From the NCBI RefSeq assembly GCF_000010725.1, contig NC_013859.1:144001-208000 (forward strand): a DNA stretch of 64,000 nucleotides. The letters run 5' to 3'. Under the pieces are notes generated by a model. That model did not search any database. It saw nothing but the letters and a program-made list of their open reading frames with translations, and was not told the origin of the DNA. The DNA comes from Azospirillum sp. B510. Lineage in GTDB: Bacteria; Pseudomonadota; Alphaproteobacteria; Azospirillales; Azospirillaceae. The translations under genes were made by a program, and so were the position numbers. This document shows positions 50,938-59,209 of this stretch, piece by piece. Numbering within the stretch: position 1 is the first letter of the stretch; each line of letters opens with the position of its first letter.

Positions 50938-51900
50938 ATGTGGACGCGGCACCCGCCCGACGGCTACGACCCCCACCCCCTGCATCGGGGTGAGCGCATC
51001 TGGCCGGAGACCAACTGCTACGTCGATCTGTGGATCGAGGCGCTGCACGCCCGCGGGCTGGAGCCGCGGGCGATGCTGGGCTTCACCGTCACCCAGGATT
51101 TCGAAGGCGACCAGTTCACCTTCTTCAAGGTGCCGCTGGAGGATCTGGAGACGCTGTACGGCCTGCGCGTCCAGGAGTTGGCGATCTATGACGGCGTCGA
51201 GGCCCATGTGGCGGAGCAGTTGCGGCGAAGCGCTCATGGCGGGCTGGTGCTGGTGGAGGTCGACGGCTTCCACCTGCCGGACACCCGTGGCACCTCCTAC
51301 GGCACCACCCATGTCAAGACCACGGTCGGCATCGTCCGTATCGACCCGGCCGCACGGGTGATGGAGTATTTCCACAATGCCGGCTTCCATCGGCTGGAGG
51401 GAGCCGATTACGAGGGTGTCATGGCGGCGGCGGCCGGGCCGCTCTTCCCCTATGTCGAGTTCGTGAAGCCCGGCCGGCCGGCGCTGGAAGGCGGGGCGCT
51501 GGTCACCGCGTCGCTCGACCTGCTGCGCCGCCACCTCGCCCGCCGGCCGGCCGGCAATCCGATGGCGGCCTACCGCGCCGCGTTTCCGGAGCATCTGGAG
51601 CGGCTTCTCGCCCGCTGGTCGGTGGGCGATCCGATGGCGTATTTCCACCTCTACGCCTTCAATCTGCTGCGCCAGTTCGGCGCCAATTTCGAACTGCTGG
51701 GCGCCCATCTCCGCTGGCTCGACGGCCCGGCCGACGCGGTGGAGGGGTGCCGATCGATCGCGGAAGCCGCCAAGGCCATGCAGTTCCAGCTTGCCCGCAC
51801 CGTGGCCCGGCGCAAGCTGCCCGACCTCACCGATGGCTTCGACCGGCTGGAGCGCGACTACGACACCGTCCTGGGCGGTCTGGCCCGCCGATACGGGTAG
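50938..51900 (+). CDS. DUF1839 family protein, candidate cysteine acyltransferase
   Basis: A 320-residue protein of the DUF1839 family, known mainly from operons with amino acid:CP ligases and of unknown function. Conserved family blocks are PETNCYVDLWIE, FEGDQFTFFKVPL, VEVDGFHLPDTRGTSYGTTH and YFHNAGF. Cys27 at a helix start, His125 and nearby Asp109 or Asp136 are arranged as in papain-like acyltransferases such as BtrH. If so, it would take the aminoacyl group from the carrier protein. That is inference. The ATG at 50938 is nine bases after the ligase stop. Confidence 0.85.
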   Translation: MWTRHPPDGYDPHPLHRGERIWPETNCYVDLWIEALHARGLEPRAMLGFTVTQDFEGDQFTFFKVPLEDLETLYGLRVQELAIYDGVEAHVAEQLRRSAHGGLVLVEVDGFHLPDTRGTSYGTTHVKTTVGIVRIDPAARVMEYFHNAGFHRLEGADYEGVMAAAAGPLFPYVEFVKPGRPALEGGALVTASLDLLRRHLARRPAGNPMAAYRAAFPEHLERLLARWSVGDPMAYFHLYAFNLLRQFGANFELLGAHLRWLDGPADAVEGCRSIAEAAKAMQFQLARTVARRKLPDLTDGFDRLERDYDTVLGGLARRYG

Positions 51901-51904
51901 CGCC

Positions 51905-54373
51905 ATGGCCCGCATCCGATCGGTCACCGGACAGCGCCGGACCCCTCTGGATCGGGGATGGACGCTGACCGTCTCGCCGCCCGGCGGACAAGCCGATGGC
52001 GGAGGAGGCATTCCCGCCCCGGTGCCCGGCACCGCCGCGCTGGCGCTCCAGGCGGCCGGATCGTGGTCGGCCGACGATCCGGCCCCGCTTCATGACAAGG
52101 ATGTCGTCTACCGCACCCGCCTGAGCGGCCATGGTCCCGGCATCCTGCGGTTCCACGGCCTCGCCACCATCGCGGAGGTGTGGCTGGACGGCGACCGCAT
52201 CCTGACCGCCGACAGCATGTATCTCGCTCATGAGGTGCCGGTGACGCTGAAGGGCGAGGCCGAGCTGTCGATCCGCTTCCACGCCCTGCATCCGGTGCTG
52301 GCGGCGAAGAAGGGCCGCGCCCGCTGGCGGCCCCGACTGGCCGAGCCGGCGGGTCTGCGCTTCGTCCGCACCACCCTGCTGGGCCATATGCCGGGCTGGT
52401 GTCCGCCGATCCACGCCGTCGGTCCCTATCGCCTGGTGGAACTGGTGGAGGAGACCGGTCCCTTGCATGTGCGCGCCGCCGACCTGCGCAGCGGCTATGA
52501 CGGGCGGGACGGCCGCCTCTCGCTGCGCCTGACGGTGGAGGGCGCCGCGGCCGGTGCCGGCGGGGTGGTGGAGGTCGCGGGGCGGACGGCGCCGCTTCTC
52601 TTCGACGGTGCCGGCGGCTTCCATGCCGACCTGACCCTGCCGGACGTCGAGCCCTGGTGGCCGCACACCCATGGCGAGCCGGCCCTGCATGGCGTGACCG
52701 CCCGGATTGGATCGGTCGAAATCGATCTCGGCCGTGTCGGCTTCCGCTCGCTGGCCGTCGACCATGGGCCGGATGGCAACGGCTTCGCCTTGCTGGTGAA
52801 TGGTGTCCGCGTGTTCTGCCGTGGCGGCTGCTGGGTGCCGGTCGATCTGGTCGGGCTGTCGTCGGATCGCGCGGTCTATGAGCCGGAATTGCGGCGGATG
52901 CGCGACGCCGGCGCCAACATGGTCCGGGTCGGCGGCACCATGCTGTATGAGGGTGACGCCTTCTTCGAGCTGTGCGACGAGCTCGGCATCCTGGTCTGGC
53001 AGGACGCCATGTTCGCCAATTTCGACTATCCGGCCGACGCCGTTTTCCTCGACAGCGCGCGGGCGGAGATCGCGCAGCTTCTCGACCGGACCCAGGCATC
53101 ACCCTCCCTGGCGGTGCTCTGCGGCGGCAGCGAGATGGAGCAGCAGGCGGCCATGCTCGGCCTGCCCCGCGCCGCCTGGACCCAACCGGCGCTGACCGCA
53201 GTGATCGCCGAGGAATCGGCGGCCCGGCGGCCCGACCTGATCCTGGTGGCGAACTCCCCGAGCGGCGGGGCGCTGCCCTTCGTCGCCAATGCCGGGGTGA
53301 CCCATTATTACGGCGTCGGCGCCTATCTTAGGCCGCTGGAGGATGCCCGGCGGGCGGATGTGCGTTTCGCCAGCGAATGCCTCGCCTTCGCCAACCTGCC
53401 GGAGGATGAGCCGCTCGGCGTTCCGGCGCTGCATCATCCGCGCTGGAAGGCGCGGGTGCCGCGCGATCCCGGCGCCTCCTGGGATTTCGAGGATGTGCGG
53501 GAGCATTATCTGGAGGCGCTCCATGGCGTCGATCCGCGCCGCCTGCGCTATGAGGATCCCGACCGCTACCGCCGCCTGTCGCGGGCGGTGACCGGAGAGG
53601 TGATGCAGGCGGTGTTCGACGAGTGGCGGCGGGCCGGTTCGGGCTGCGCCGGCGGCCTGGTCTGGCAATGGCGCGACCCCTGGCCCGGTGCCGGCTGGGG
53701 CGTGGTCGGCGCCGACGGTACGCCGAAGCCGGCCTGGCACGCCCTGAAGCGCGCCTTCCGCCCGCTGCGGGTGATCCTGACCGACGAGGGCGTCAACGGG
53801 CTGGCCGTCCATCTGGTCAACGACACCGCCCGGCCGGTCGAGGCGCTGCTGCGGGTGACGGCATGGCGTGAGGGGGCGGTGCCGGTCCTGACGGCGGAGC
53901 GGCCGGTGACGCTGCCGGTGCGGGGGGCGGTGATGCTGGCGGGGGCGGAACTGGGCGACCGCTTCTTCGACCTGACCTACGCCTACCGGTTCGGGCCGCT
54001 TCCGCATGATGTGGTGACGGCGTCGCTGCTGCTGGTCGAAGGGGGCGGGGAACCAATGGACGAGTCCCATTATTTCCCAAGGGGACGCGCGCTTGCGCGG
54101 GCGGAGCTGGGGCTGGGGGCGATGGTGGAAGAGCAGGGGGACGGCTGGGTTCTGCGGCTCTCCACGCGGCGCTTCGCCTGTTCGGTGCATGTGGAGGACG
54201 AGCGGTTCCAGGCGGACGACGGCTGGTTCCATCTGCCTCCCGGTGTCGAGCGGGTCGTCCGTTTGCGGCCGAGGACCGGCTTGGGAAGCGGGAACGACGC
54301 ACGGATGCCGCCGGATGGTGAGGTCCACGCGGTGAACGCGCTGGCGCCCATCCGCTACAGGGGGAATGCATGA
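51905..54373 (+). CDS. GH2-like (beta-mannosidase-type) glycoside hydrolase
   Basis: An 822-residue multi-domain protein in the GH2 order: sugar-binding jelly roll (about 60-170, LRFHGLATIAEVWLDGDRIL), Ig-like domain, and a TIM barrel entered at NGVRVFCRGGCWVPVD. The acid/base Glu410 is in CGGSEMEQQ (beta-mannosidases have C-G-N-N-E) and the nucleophile candidate Glu491 in RFASECLAF. No signal peptide is visible, unlike most secreted members. Its place in a carrier-protein operon suggests it handles a glycosylated intermediate or acceptor. The start is four bases after the DUF1839 stop. Confidence 0.8.
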   Translation: MARIRSVTGQRRTPLDRGWTLTVSPPGGQADGGGGIPAPVPGTAALALQAAGSWSADDPAPLHDKDVVYRTRLSGHGPGILRFHGLATIAEVWLDGDRILTADSMYLAHEVPVTLKGEAELSIRFHALHPVLAAKKGRARWRPRLAEPAGLRFVRTTLLGHMPGWCPPIHAVGPYRLVELVEETGPLHVRAADLRSGYDGRDGRLSLRLTVEGAAAGAGGVVEVAGRTAPLLFDGAGGFHADLTLPDVEPWWPHTHGEPALHGVTARIGSVEIDLGRVGFRSLAVDHGPDGNGFALLVNGVRVFCRGGCWVPVDLVGLSSDRAVYEPELRRMRDAGANMVRVGGTMLYEGDAFFELCDELGILVWQDAMFANFDYPADAVFLDSARAEIAQLLDRTQASPSLAVLCGGSEMEQQAAMLGLPRAAWTQPALTAVIAEESAARRPDLILVANSPSGGALPFVANAGVTHYYGVGAYLRPLEDARRADVRFASECLAFANLPEDEPLGVPALHHPRWKARVPRDPGASWDFEDVREHYLEALHGVDPRRLRYEDPDRYRRLSRAVTGEVMQAVFDEWRRAGSGCAGGLVWQWRDPWPGAGWGVVGADGTPKPAWHALKRAFRPLRVILTDEGVNGLAVHLVNDTARPVEALLRVTAWREGAVPVLTAERPVTLPVRGAVMLAGAELGDRFFDLTYAYRFGPLPHDVVTASLLLVEGGGEPMDESHYFPRGRALARAELGLGAMVEEQGDGWVLRLSTRRFACSVHVEDERFQADDGWFHLPPGVERVVRLRPRTGLGSGNDARMPPDGEVHAVNALAPIRYRGNA

Positions 54374-56148
54374 AGCCGATGCCGGTGGTGTTCGAGGGGT
54401 GTTTCGGATGGCTGCACCCGGCGCCGGGCCTGCGCGGGGTGGTCCTGTGCGGCCCCTATGGCCATGAGGAGCTGTGCGTCCACCGCGCCTGGAAAGGCTT
54501 CGCCGAACGGCTGGCGGCGGCCGGCTTGCCGACGCTGCGCTTCGACTATCCCGGTTCCGGCGATTCGGCCGGGGATGATGGCGAGCCGGACCGGCTGCGC
54601 GCCTGGCTCGACGGTATCAAGGCGGCGGTTCGCCGCCTGCGCGAGGACACCGGCGTCACCGAGCTGGTCCTGGTCGGCCAACGACAGGGGGCTCTGCTCG
54701 CCACGGCGGCGGCGCGGGAGCTGGCGGCGGAGGGGCTGGGCGTCGATATGCTGGTCCTGCTGTCGCCGATCACCTCGGGGCGCAAGGCCCTGCGCGAACT
54801 CCAGGCGCTGTCGAGCATGGTGCAGCGCCCGGTCTGCAACCCGGAACCGCCGGAGCGCGCCTCCTGGCTGAATGTGGTCGGCATACCGGTGACGCCGGAA
54901 ACGGCGCTGTCGCTCGGCGGTCTCGACCCCTGCGACGGGCCGGCCCCGCCGGCCCCGCGCATTCTGATCGTCGACCGGCCCGCGGCCAAGGCGCCGGTGA
55001 CGCTGGCGGCCCGCTGGCGCGCCATGGGGGCGGAGGCGGAGGCGATGGGGGTCAGCGGCGTTCTCGAATTGACCCAGCAGCCCCAGGGCGCCCAGGCCGC
55101 GTCGGTGCTGGACCCGGTCCTGAACTGGATCGCCGCCGGCGAGGTCGCCGGCGGGGCGATGCCGCCGCCGGAGCGGCCGGCCGGCCTGATGATGCCGACC
55201 GCCGTCGAACGGCCGGTCTTCTTCGGCGGCGCGCCGGAGTTGTTCGGCATCCACTGCATGCCAGTGCTGGCTGACCCCGCCGGCAAGCGGCCAGCCATCC
55301 TGTTCCTGAACAGCGGCGCCACCCACCATGTCGGCTCCGGCCGCGCCACCGTGGTGCAGGCGCGGCGGCTGGCGGCGCGCGGCTATTGCTCGCTGCGGAT
55401 CGATGCGGCCGGCATCGGCGACAGTCCCGAGCGGCCGGGCCTGCCCGACAACCTGCTATACAACCGGGAGGTGGTCAGAGATGTCCGCGCCGCGCTGAAC
55501 TGGCTGGAGAGTCAGGGGCACCAGCGCGTGGTCGTCATCGGCCTGTGTGCCGGCGGCACGCCCGCCTTGTATGCCGGCCTGGGTGACGGGCGGGTGGTCG
55601 GGCAGATCGTGCTCAATCCCGGCCGGTTCGAGCTGGGCGGCGGCATCACCGTGTCGGAGCTGATGCGGACGGTCGCCTTCCGCTCCACCCGCGATTACCT
55701 GCGGGAGGCGCTGAAGCCGTCCCGGCTGCGCGCCAGCCTGCGCAAGCCCGCCCGGATGACCGGGCTGGCCAAGCGTCTTACCGGCCGCCTCGTCCGCAAG
55801 CTGCTGATCCGCACCGGCCTGACCCGCCATGCGCTGCGCCTGTTCCGCCGGCTGTCGGCCGAGGGCCGCCGGGTGCTGGTGATCTACAGCAGCGACGACA
55901 TTACGCTGGCCGAATTCTACCTGCATCTGGGCGAGGGCGGCCGCGTCCTGGAGGGGCTGCCCGGCATCGAGGTGGCCTATCTCGACCGTTCCGACCACAG
56001 CCTGACGGTGTGGGAGGCGCGCGACCGGCTGGACCGCATGATCGACCGCCATCTGGCCGGTGTGGACAGCGTCGCGCAGACGGACCCCGCCGGTTCGGAA
56101 CTGACCGGCTGGCCTCTTGGACTTTCCTCCGGCGAGCGGGTGGGGTAA
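54370..56148 (+). CDS. Tandem alpha/beta-hydrolase protein
   Basis: A 592-residue protein with two alpha/beta-hydrolase domains. Domain 1 (about 1-250) has LRFDYPGSGDSAG but its nucleophile elbow is VGQRQGALLA, with no Ser. Domain 2 (about 270-580) has LRIDAAGIGDSPE and the elbow IGLCAGGTPAL with Cys393, the dienelactone-hydrolase style, plus a late SDHSL histidine. The pair resembles the two hydrolases linked to exosortase/exopolysaccharide loci, fused here. It starts in the GH2 stop (ATGA). Only domain 2 is likely catalytic; a thioesterase or transfer role is possible. Confidence 0.8.
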   Translation: MKPMPVVFEGCFGWLHPAPGLRGVVLCGPYGHEELCVHRAWKGFAERLAAAGLPTLRFDYPGSGDSAGDDGEPDRLRAWLDGIKAAVRRLREDTGVTELVLVGQRQGALLATAAARELAAEGLGVDMLVLLSPITSGRKALRELQALSSMVQRPVCNPEPPERASWLNVVGIPVTPETALSLGGLDPCDGPAPPAPRILIVDRPAAKAPVTLAARWRAMGAEAEAMGVSGVLELTQQPQGAQAASVLDPVLNWIAAGEVAGGAMPPPERPAGLMMPTAVERPVFFGGAPELFGIHCMPVLADPAGKRPAILFLNSGATHHVGSGRATVVQARRLAARGYCSLRIDAAGIGDSPERPGLPDNLLYNREVVRDVRAALNWLESQGHQRVVVIGLCAGGTPALYAGLGDGRVVGQIVLNPGRFELGGGITVSELMRTVAFRSTRDYLREALKPSRLRASLRKPARMTGLAKRLTGRLVRKLLIRTGLTRHALRLFRRLSAEGRRVLVIYSSDDITLAEFYLHLGEGGRVLEGLPGIEVAYLDRSDHSLTVWEARDRLDRMIDRHLAGVDSVAQTDPAGSELTGWPLGLSSGERVG

Positions 56149-56418
56149 GGCGTGAGGCCTGTTCCGGCGGGTGTTCCCTCCGCAGGCCGGATAATCGCCG
56201 GAAAAATTGGGCGAAGTGCCGACCGGCGCCCGAGATGAGGTCGATTCGCTCCGGCACCGGCAGGCGCATCGAAGCGCGGCCCGGCCTTGTGAGGCGATGA
56301 TTGTTATTTCTCTCTGCATAACGAAACCTCTGATATCCGCAGCTGGTTAAAAATTTCCCGCCTGTGATGTCTCCTGAAGGTTGGTGCGACCTTGGGCAGC
56401 AAGGCGGCTGCGCGCATC

Positions 56419-56448
56419 TTGTCAAATGAGATTTTCGCTCATTAATAT
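56419..56448 (+). promoter_or_regulatory. Promoter with an operator in the spacer
   Basis: TTGTCA (56419-56424) and TAATAT (56443-56448) form a sigma-70-like promoter with an 18-base spacer. The inverted repeat AATGAG-N7-CTCATT (56425-56443) fills that spacer, a classic repressor position. A second repeat, AAGGT-N7-ACCTT, lies upstream at 56377-56393. The remaining gap from 56149 shows no gene and is where base composition drops. Confidence 0.55.
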
Positions 56449-56490
56449 GTGCATCATGGTTGTGCCGGAAAAAGCGTGGAGGCTCAGTCA

Positions 56491-57342
56491 ATGAAGAAGC
56501 TGGAATACAAAACAATCTCAGACTATACGAAAATTATCATTATGGCTGTTGGCGCTCTTGTGTCGCTTGCCCAGAATTACGGTGATTTGACGAAGATGCT
56601 ATTCAGCGGCGTCGTCACAACATGTGCGGCGTGTCTTACGATCATGCTGATGCTTGATAAGCTTTACGATGCGATAATGGCTAGAACTGACAAAATTCAC
56701 GAAGAAATTGCGAATAAATTATTGTCTACACAGGCCATGATTAGCGATCTCAACGAGAGGATAAAGGTAAATTTTGAATATCATGGGCTGATTGACTCAC
56801 CAAAAGACGCGTTTACCGGGATAGAAATGGCGGAAATATGGAAAGTTCTGTCATTCAGGGTTCGCAAGGACTTCGTTGGAGTGAATTATCTTTCCTATGA
56901 ATCGTGGAAATATAACAAGGGAGACGAGTTGACCAGATTTCTTGGTTCCAGAAAGCATCTGGATGACATCAGCATCCGCCGCATATTTGTCGTCGATTCA
57001 AAAGATGAGTTATCGCAATGGCTTGAAGTGGCGAAGATACATCAGAATTTCGCGATACCCGTAAGATTCATTCTGAAAGCGGAATATGATAAAGTCCGGG
57101 ACGAGCATGCGAAGGACAATCCCTCTCTAAGCAAAACAAATGGATTCAACGTGATCGATAAGGATATGCCCGGAATATCCATCGACTGGACGTATAAGAA
57201 CGACAGGACAACGGACGGGGCCAAGCTCAGGCGCGGAGGTGAGTCAGCCAATGTTTATCTGAGGTTGTTCGACCATCTGTGGGCGCGTTCCAGTCAATTC
57301 GAAGCCGGCTCCGTCACTCCCCATTTCGTGAGCGTGAATTAG
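56491..57342 (+). CDS. Unknown membrane protein of a low-GC island
   Basis: A 283-residue protein that I do not recognise. Two hydrophobic helices lie near residues 13-30 and 37-55, followed by a heptad-rich helix (60-95, ARTDKIHEEIANKLLSTQAM) and a soluble alpha/beta domain (110-283) with ISIRRIFVVDSKDELSQWL and a VYLRLFDHLWARS ending. That pattern faintly recalls catalytically dead PLD-like sensor domains. TGGAGG at 56478-56483 supports the ATG at 56491. Codon use is far more AT-rich than in neighbours, which signals transfer. Its TAG stop coincides with an IS target duplication; the gene is intact. Confidence 0.75.
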   Translation: MKKLEYKTISDYTKIIIMAVGALVSLAQNYGDLTKMLFSGVVTTCAACLTIMLMLDKLYDAIMARTDKIHEEIANKLLSTQAMISDLNERIKVNFEYHGLIDSPKDAFTGIEMAEIWKVLSFRVRKDFVGVNYLSYESWKYNKGDELTRFLGSRKHLDDISIRRIFVVDSKDELSQWLEVAKIHQNFAIPVRFILKAEYDKVRDEHAKDNPSLSKTNGFNVIDKDMPGISIDWTYKNDRTTDGAKLRRGGESANVYLRLFDHLWARSSQFEAGSVTPHFVSVN

Positions 57343-57447
57343 CCGGGAAAATTCATGAGGGTTGGCGGGTGTAGCGGCATCCGTTGAGCGGCCGTAGGAT
57401 TTGGGTGCTGACGCCAACTCCTGCCGTTTCCGGAGCGCCCACCCGCC

Positions 57448-58788
57448 ATGGTTGATCATACCCTGCCGCTGCCCGGCCTGTCACCCGTTGCTGGAAAGCC
57501 GGTGATCGGGCGCTTTGATGGCGGCCGCCTGTCCTCCGATGGCGGGCTGCTGGTGCTGCGGGAGGTGGCGAAGCGGCTGCGGATTGCCGATCGGCTGGCC
57601 GCCTGTATTGAGGACCCGCGCGATCCAACGCGCACCGTGCATTCGCTGGCCGACATCATCGGCTTTCGCCTGCTGGCCATCGCGGCGGGCTACGAGGACG
57701 GCAACGACGCCGGCAGCCTACGCTCCGACCCGCTGTTCAAGATGGCCCTGGAACGCCTGCCGTCCGAGCGTGACCTTTGCTCGCAAGCCACCATCTCGCG
57801 CCTGGAGAACCTGCCGGATACCCGCGCACTGCTGCGCATGGGCCGAGCCATGGTCGATCTCTACTGCGCGTCCTTTCGCCAGGTGCCCAAGCGCATCGTG
57901 CTGGATGTAGACGACACCTTCGACACGGTGCATGGCGGTCAGCAGTTGCGCCTGTTCAACGCCCATTATGACGAGTACGGCTTCCAGCCCATCGTTGTCT
58001 TCGACGGCAACGGCCGCTTTGTCACCGCTGTGCTGCGCCCAGCCAAGCGGCCCAAGGGGACGGAGATCCGGACCTTCCTGCGTCGCCTGCTCCGCGCCAT
58101 TCGGGCAAACTGGCCCAAGACCGAGATCCTGCTGCGCGCCGACGGCCATTACGCCTGCCCGGAGGTGCTGGACTGGTGCGAGGCGGAGGGGCTCGACTAC
58201 GTGCTCGGTCTGCCGACCAGCAGCACACTGCGCCGTCACGTCACCACGCTGGAGGCCAGCACCGCGGCGCGCTTCCAGGCCATGCCCGGAGCCGACAAGG
58301 TGCGCCGCTTCAAGGAATTCTATGACGGGGCCAGCACCTGGAGCCGGGTCCGCCGCATCGTCGCGCGCGTCGAGGCAGGAGACCAGGGCACCGACAGCCG
58401 CTTCATCGTCACCAACCTACGCCACGGCACGGGTCGCTGGCTGTATGCCGGCCTGTATTGCGCGAGGGGACAGGCGGAAAATCATATAAAAGCCTGGAAA
58501 TCCCACCTTGCCGCAGACCGGACCTCCTGCACCAAGGCGACGGCCAACCAGTTCCGCCTGTTCCTGCACGCCGGGGCGTACTGGCTGCTGTGGAGCCTGC
58601 GCTCGCTGATGCCGAAACGCTCCCGCTGGCGCACGGTGCAATTCGACACCTTGCGGCTGCGCTTGGTGAAGACCGCCGCGCGTATCGTGGAGATGAAGAC
58701 GCAGATCAAGGTGCACCTGCCGACCAGCGCGCCTGATCAGGCGATCATCCACCTCGCCCTCGGCCGCATGCCCCGGCTCATCTGCTGA
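57448..58788 (+). CDS. IS1380-family transposase
   Basis: A 446-residue DDE transposase. Family marks are the N-terminal GRFDGGRLSSDGGLLVLREV, the first catalytic block KRIVLDVDDTFDTVHG, the second LRADGHYACPEVL and the third CARGQAENHIKAWKSHLAADRTSC with the catalytic Glu. Length matches IS1380/IS1247 transposases, and no frameshift is seen. GC content is like the chromosome, unlike the island gene just upstream, so the IS is native to high-GC hosts. Confidence 0.95.
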   Translation: MVDHTLPLPGLSPVAGKPVIGRFDGGRLSSDGGLLVLREVAKRLRIADRLAACIEDPRDPTRTVHSLADIIGFRLLAIAAGYEDGNDAGSLRSDPLFKMALERLPSERDLCSQATISRLENLPDTRALLRMGRAMVDLYCASFRQVPKRIVLDVDDTFDTVHGGQQLRLFNAHYDEYGFQPIVVFDGNGRFVTAVLRPAKRPKGTEIRTFLRRLLRAIRANWPKTEILLRADGHYACPEVLDWCEAEGLDYVLGLPTSSTLRRHVTTLEASTAARFQAMPGADKVRRFKEFYDGASTWSRVRRIVARVEAGDQGTDSRFIVTNLRHGTGRWLYAGLYCARGQAENHIKAWKSHLAADRTSCTKATANQFRLFLHAGAYWLLWSLRSLMPKRSRWRTVQFDTLRLRLVKTAARIVEMKTQIKVHLPTSAPDQAIIHLALGRMPRLIC

Positions 58789-58793
58789 GCACC

Positions 58794-58808
58794 GGGGCAG
58801 CGTGCCCC
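58794..58808 (+). terminator. Hairpin after the transposase
   Basis: GGGGCA-GCG-TGCCCC, six base pairs with a three-base loop, begins six bases past the transposase stop. Confidence 0.5.
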
Positions 58809-59209
58809 AGCCGTCACCCAATCCCCTCCACCACCAACTCCGACACCGTCACGCCGCCGTCAGCGCGGCGGCCGACGACGCGCGCCCATACAGCCCAACG
58901 TTGATCATCTCAACGCGGCGACCAGACCGCTCGCCACCCTGGTGAATAAAGGCGGTTAGGCGGTTGAGCCCCGGTGGTTCGACGCGGCTCACCGCGAAAA
59001 CGGGAGGCGCATTGACACGTCTCCAATCGTGGAGGAACGTCGGCGGGGTTGGCGTGGCCAGGGAGATCGCTTCGATGCAACGGATTGAGATTTAAGAGAT
59101 TTCTGCCGAATCCCCGCTGTATCCGCTGCTCCCGGCCGCGGATTTCCACGATTGTTACCGATTTCCCGTCCCCAAGCCCGATCTGTCCGCGCCGGAGATC
59201 CTCGTCGGG

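Larger units (their letters stand above)
57343..58955 (+). mobile_element. IS1380-family insertion sequence, complete
   Basis: The element is 1613 bases. Its ends are imperfect inverted repeats: left CCGGGAAAATTCATGAGGGT and right (complement) CCGCCTTTATTCACCAGGGT, sharing CCG, ATTCA and AGGGT. It is flanked by the 4-base direct repeat TTAG at 57339-57342 and 58956-58959, the duplication size typical of IS1380. One transposase gene fills it. Both ends, the duplication and the open transposase frame show a recent, intact insertion. Confidence 0.9.

Noticed and set aside
59048..59064. Second IS end or island boundary near the DUF2867 gene
   Set aside because: No second inverted repeat or target duplication is visible beyond the TTAG at 58956-58959.
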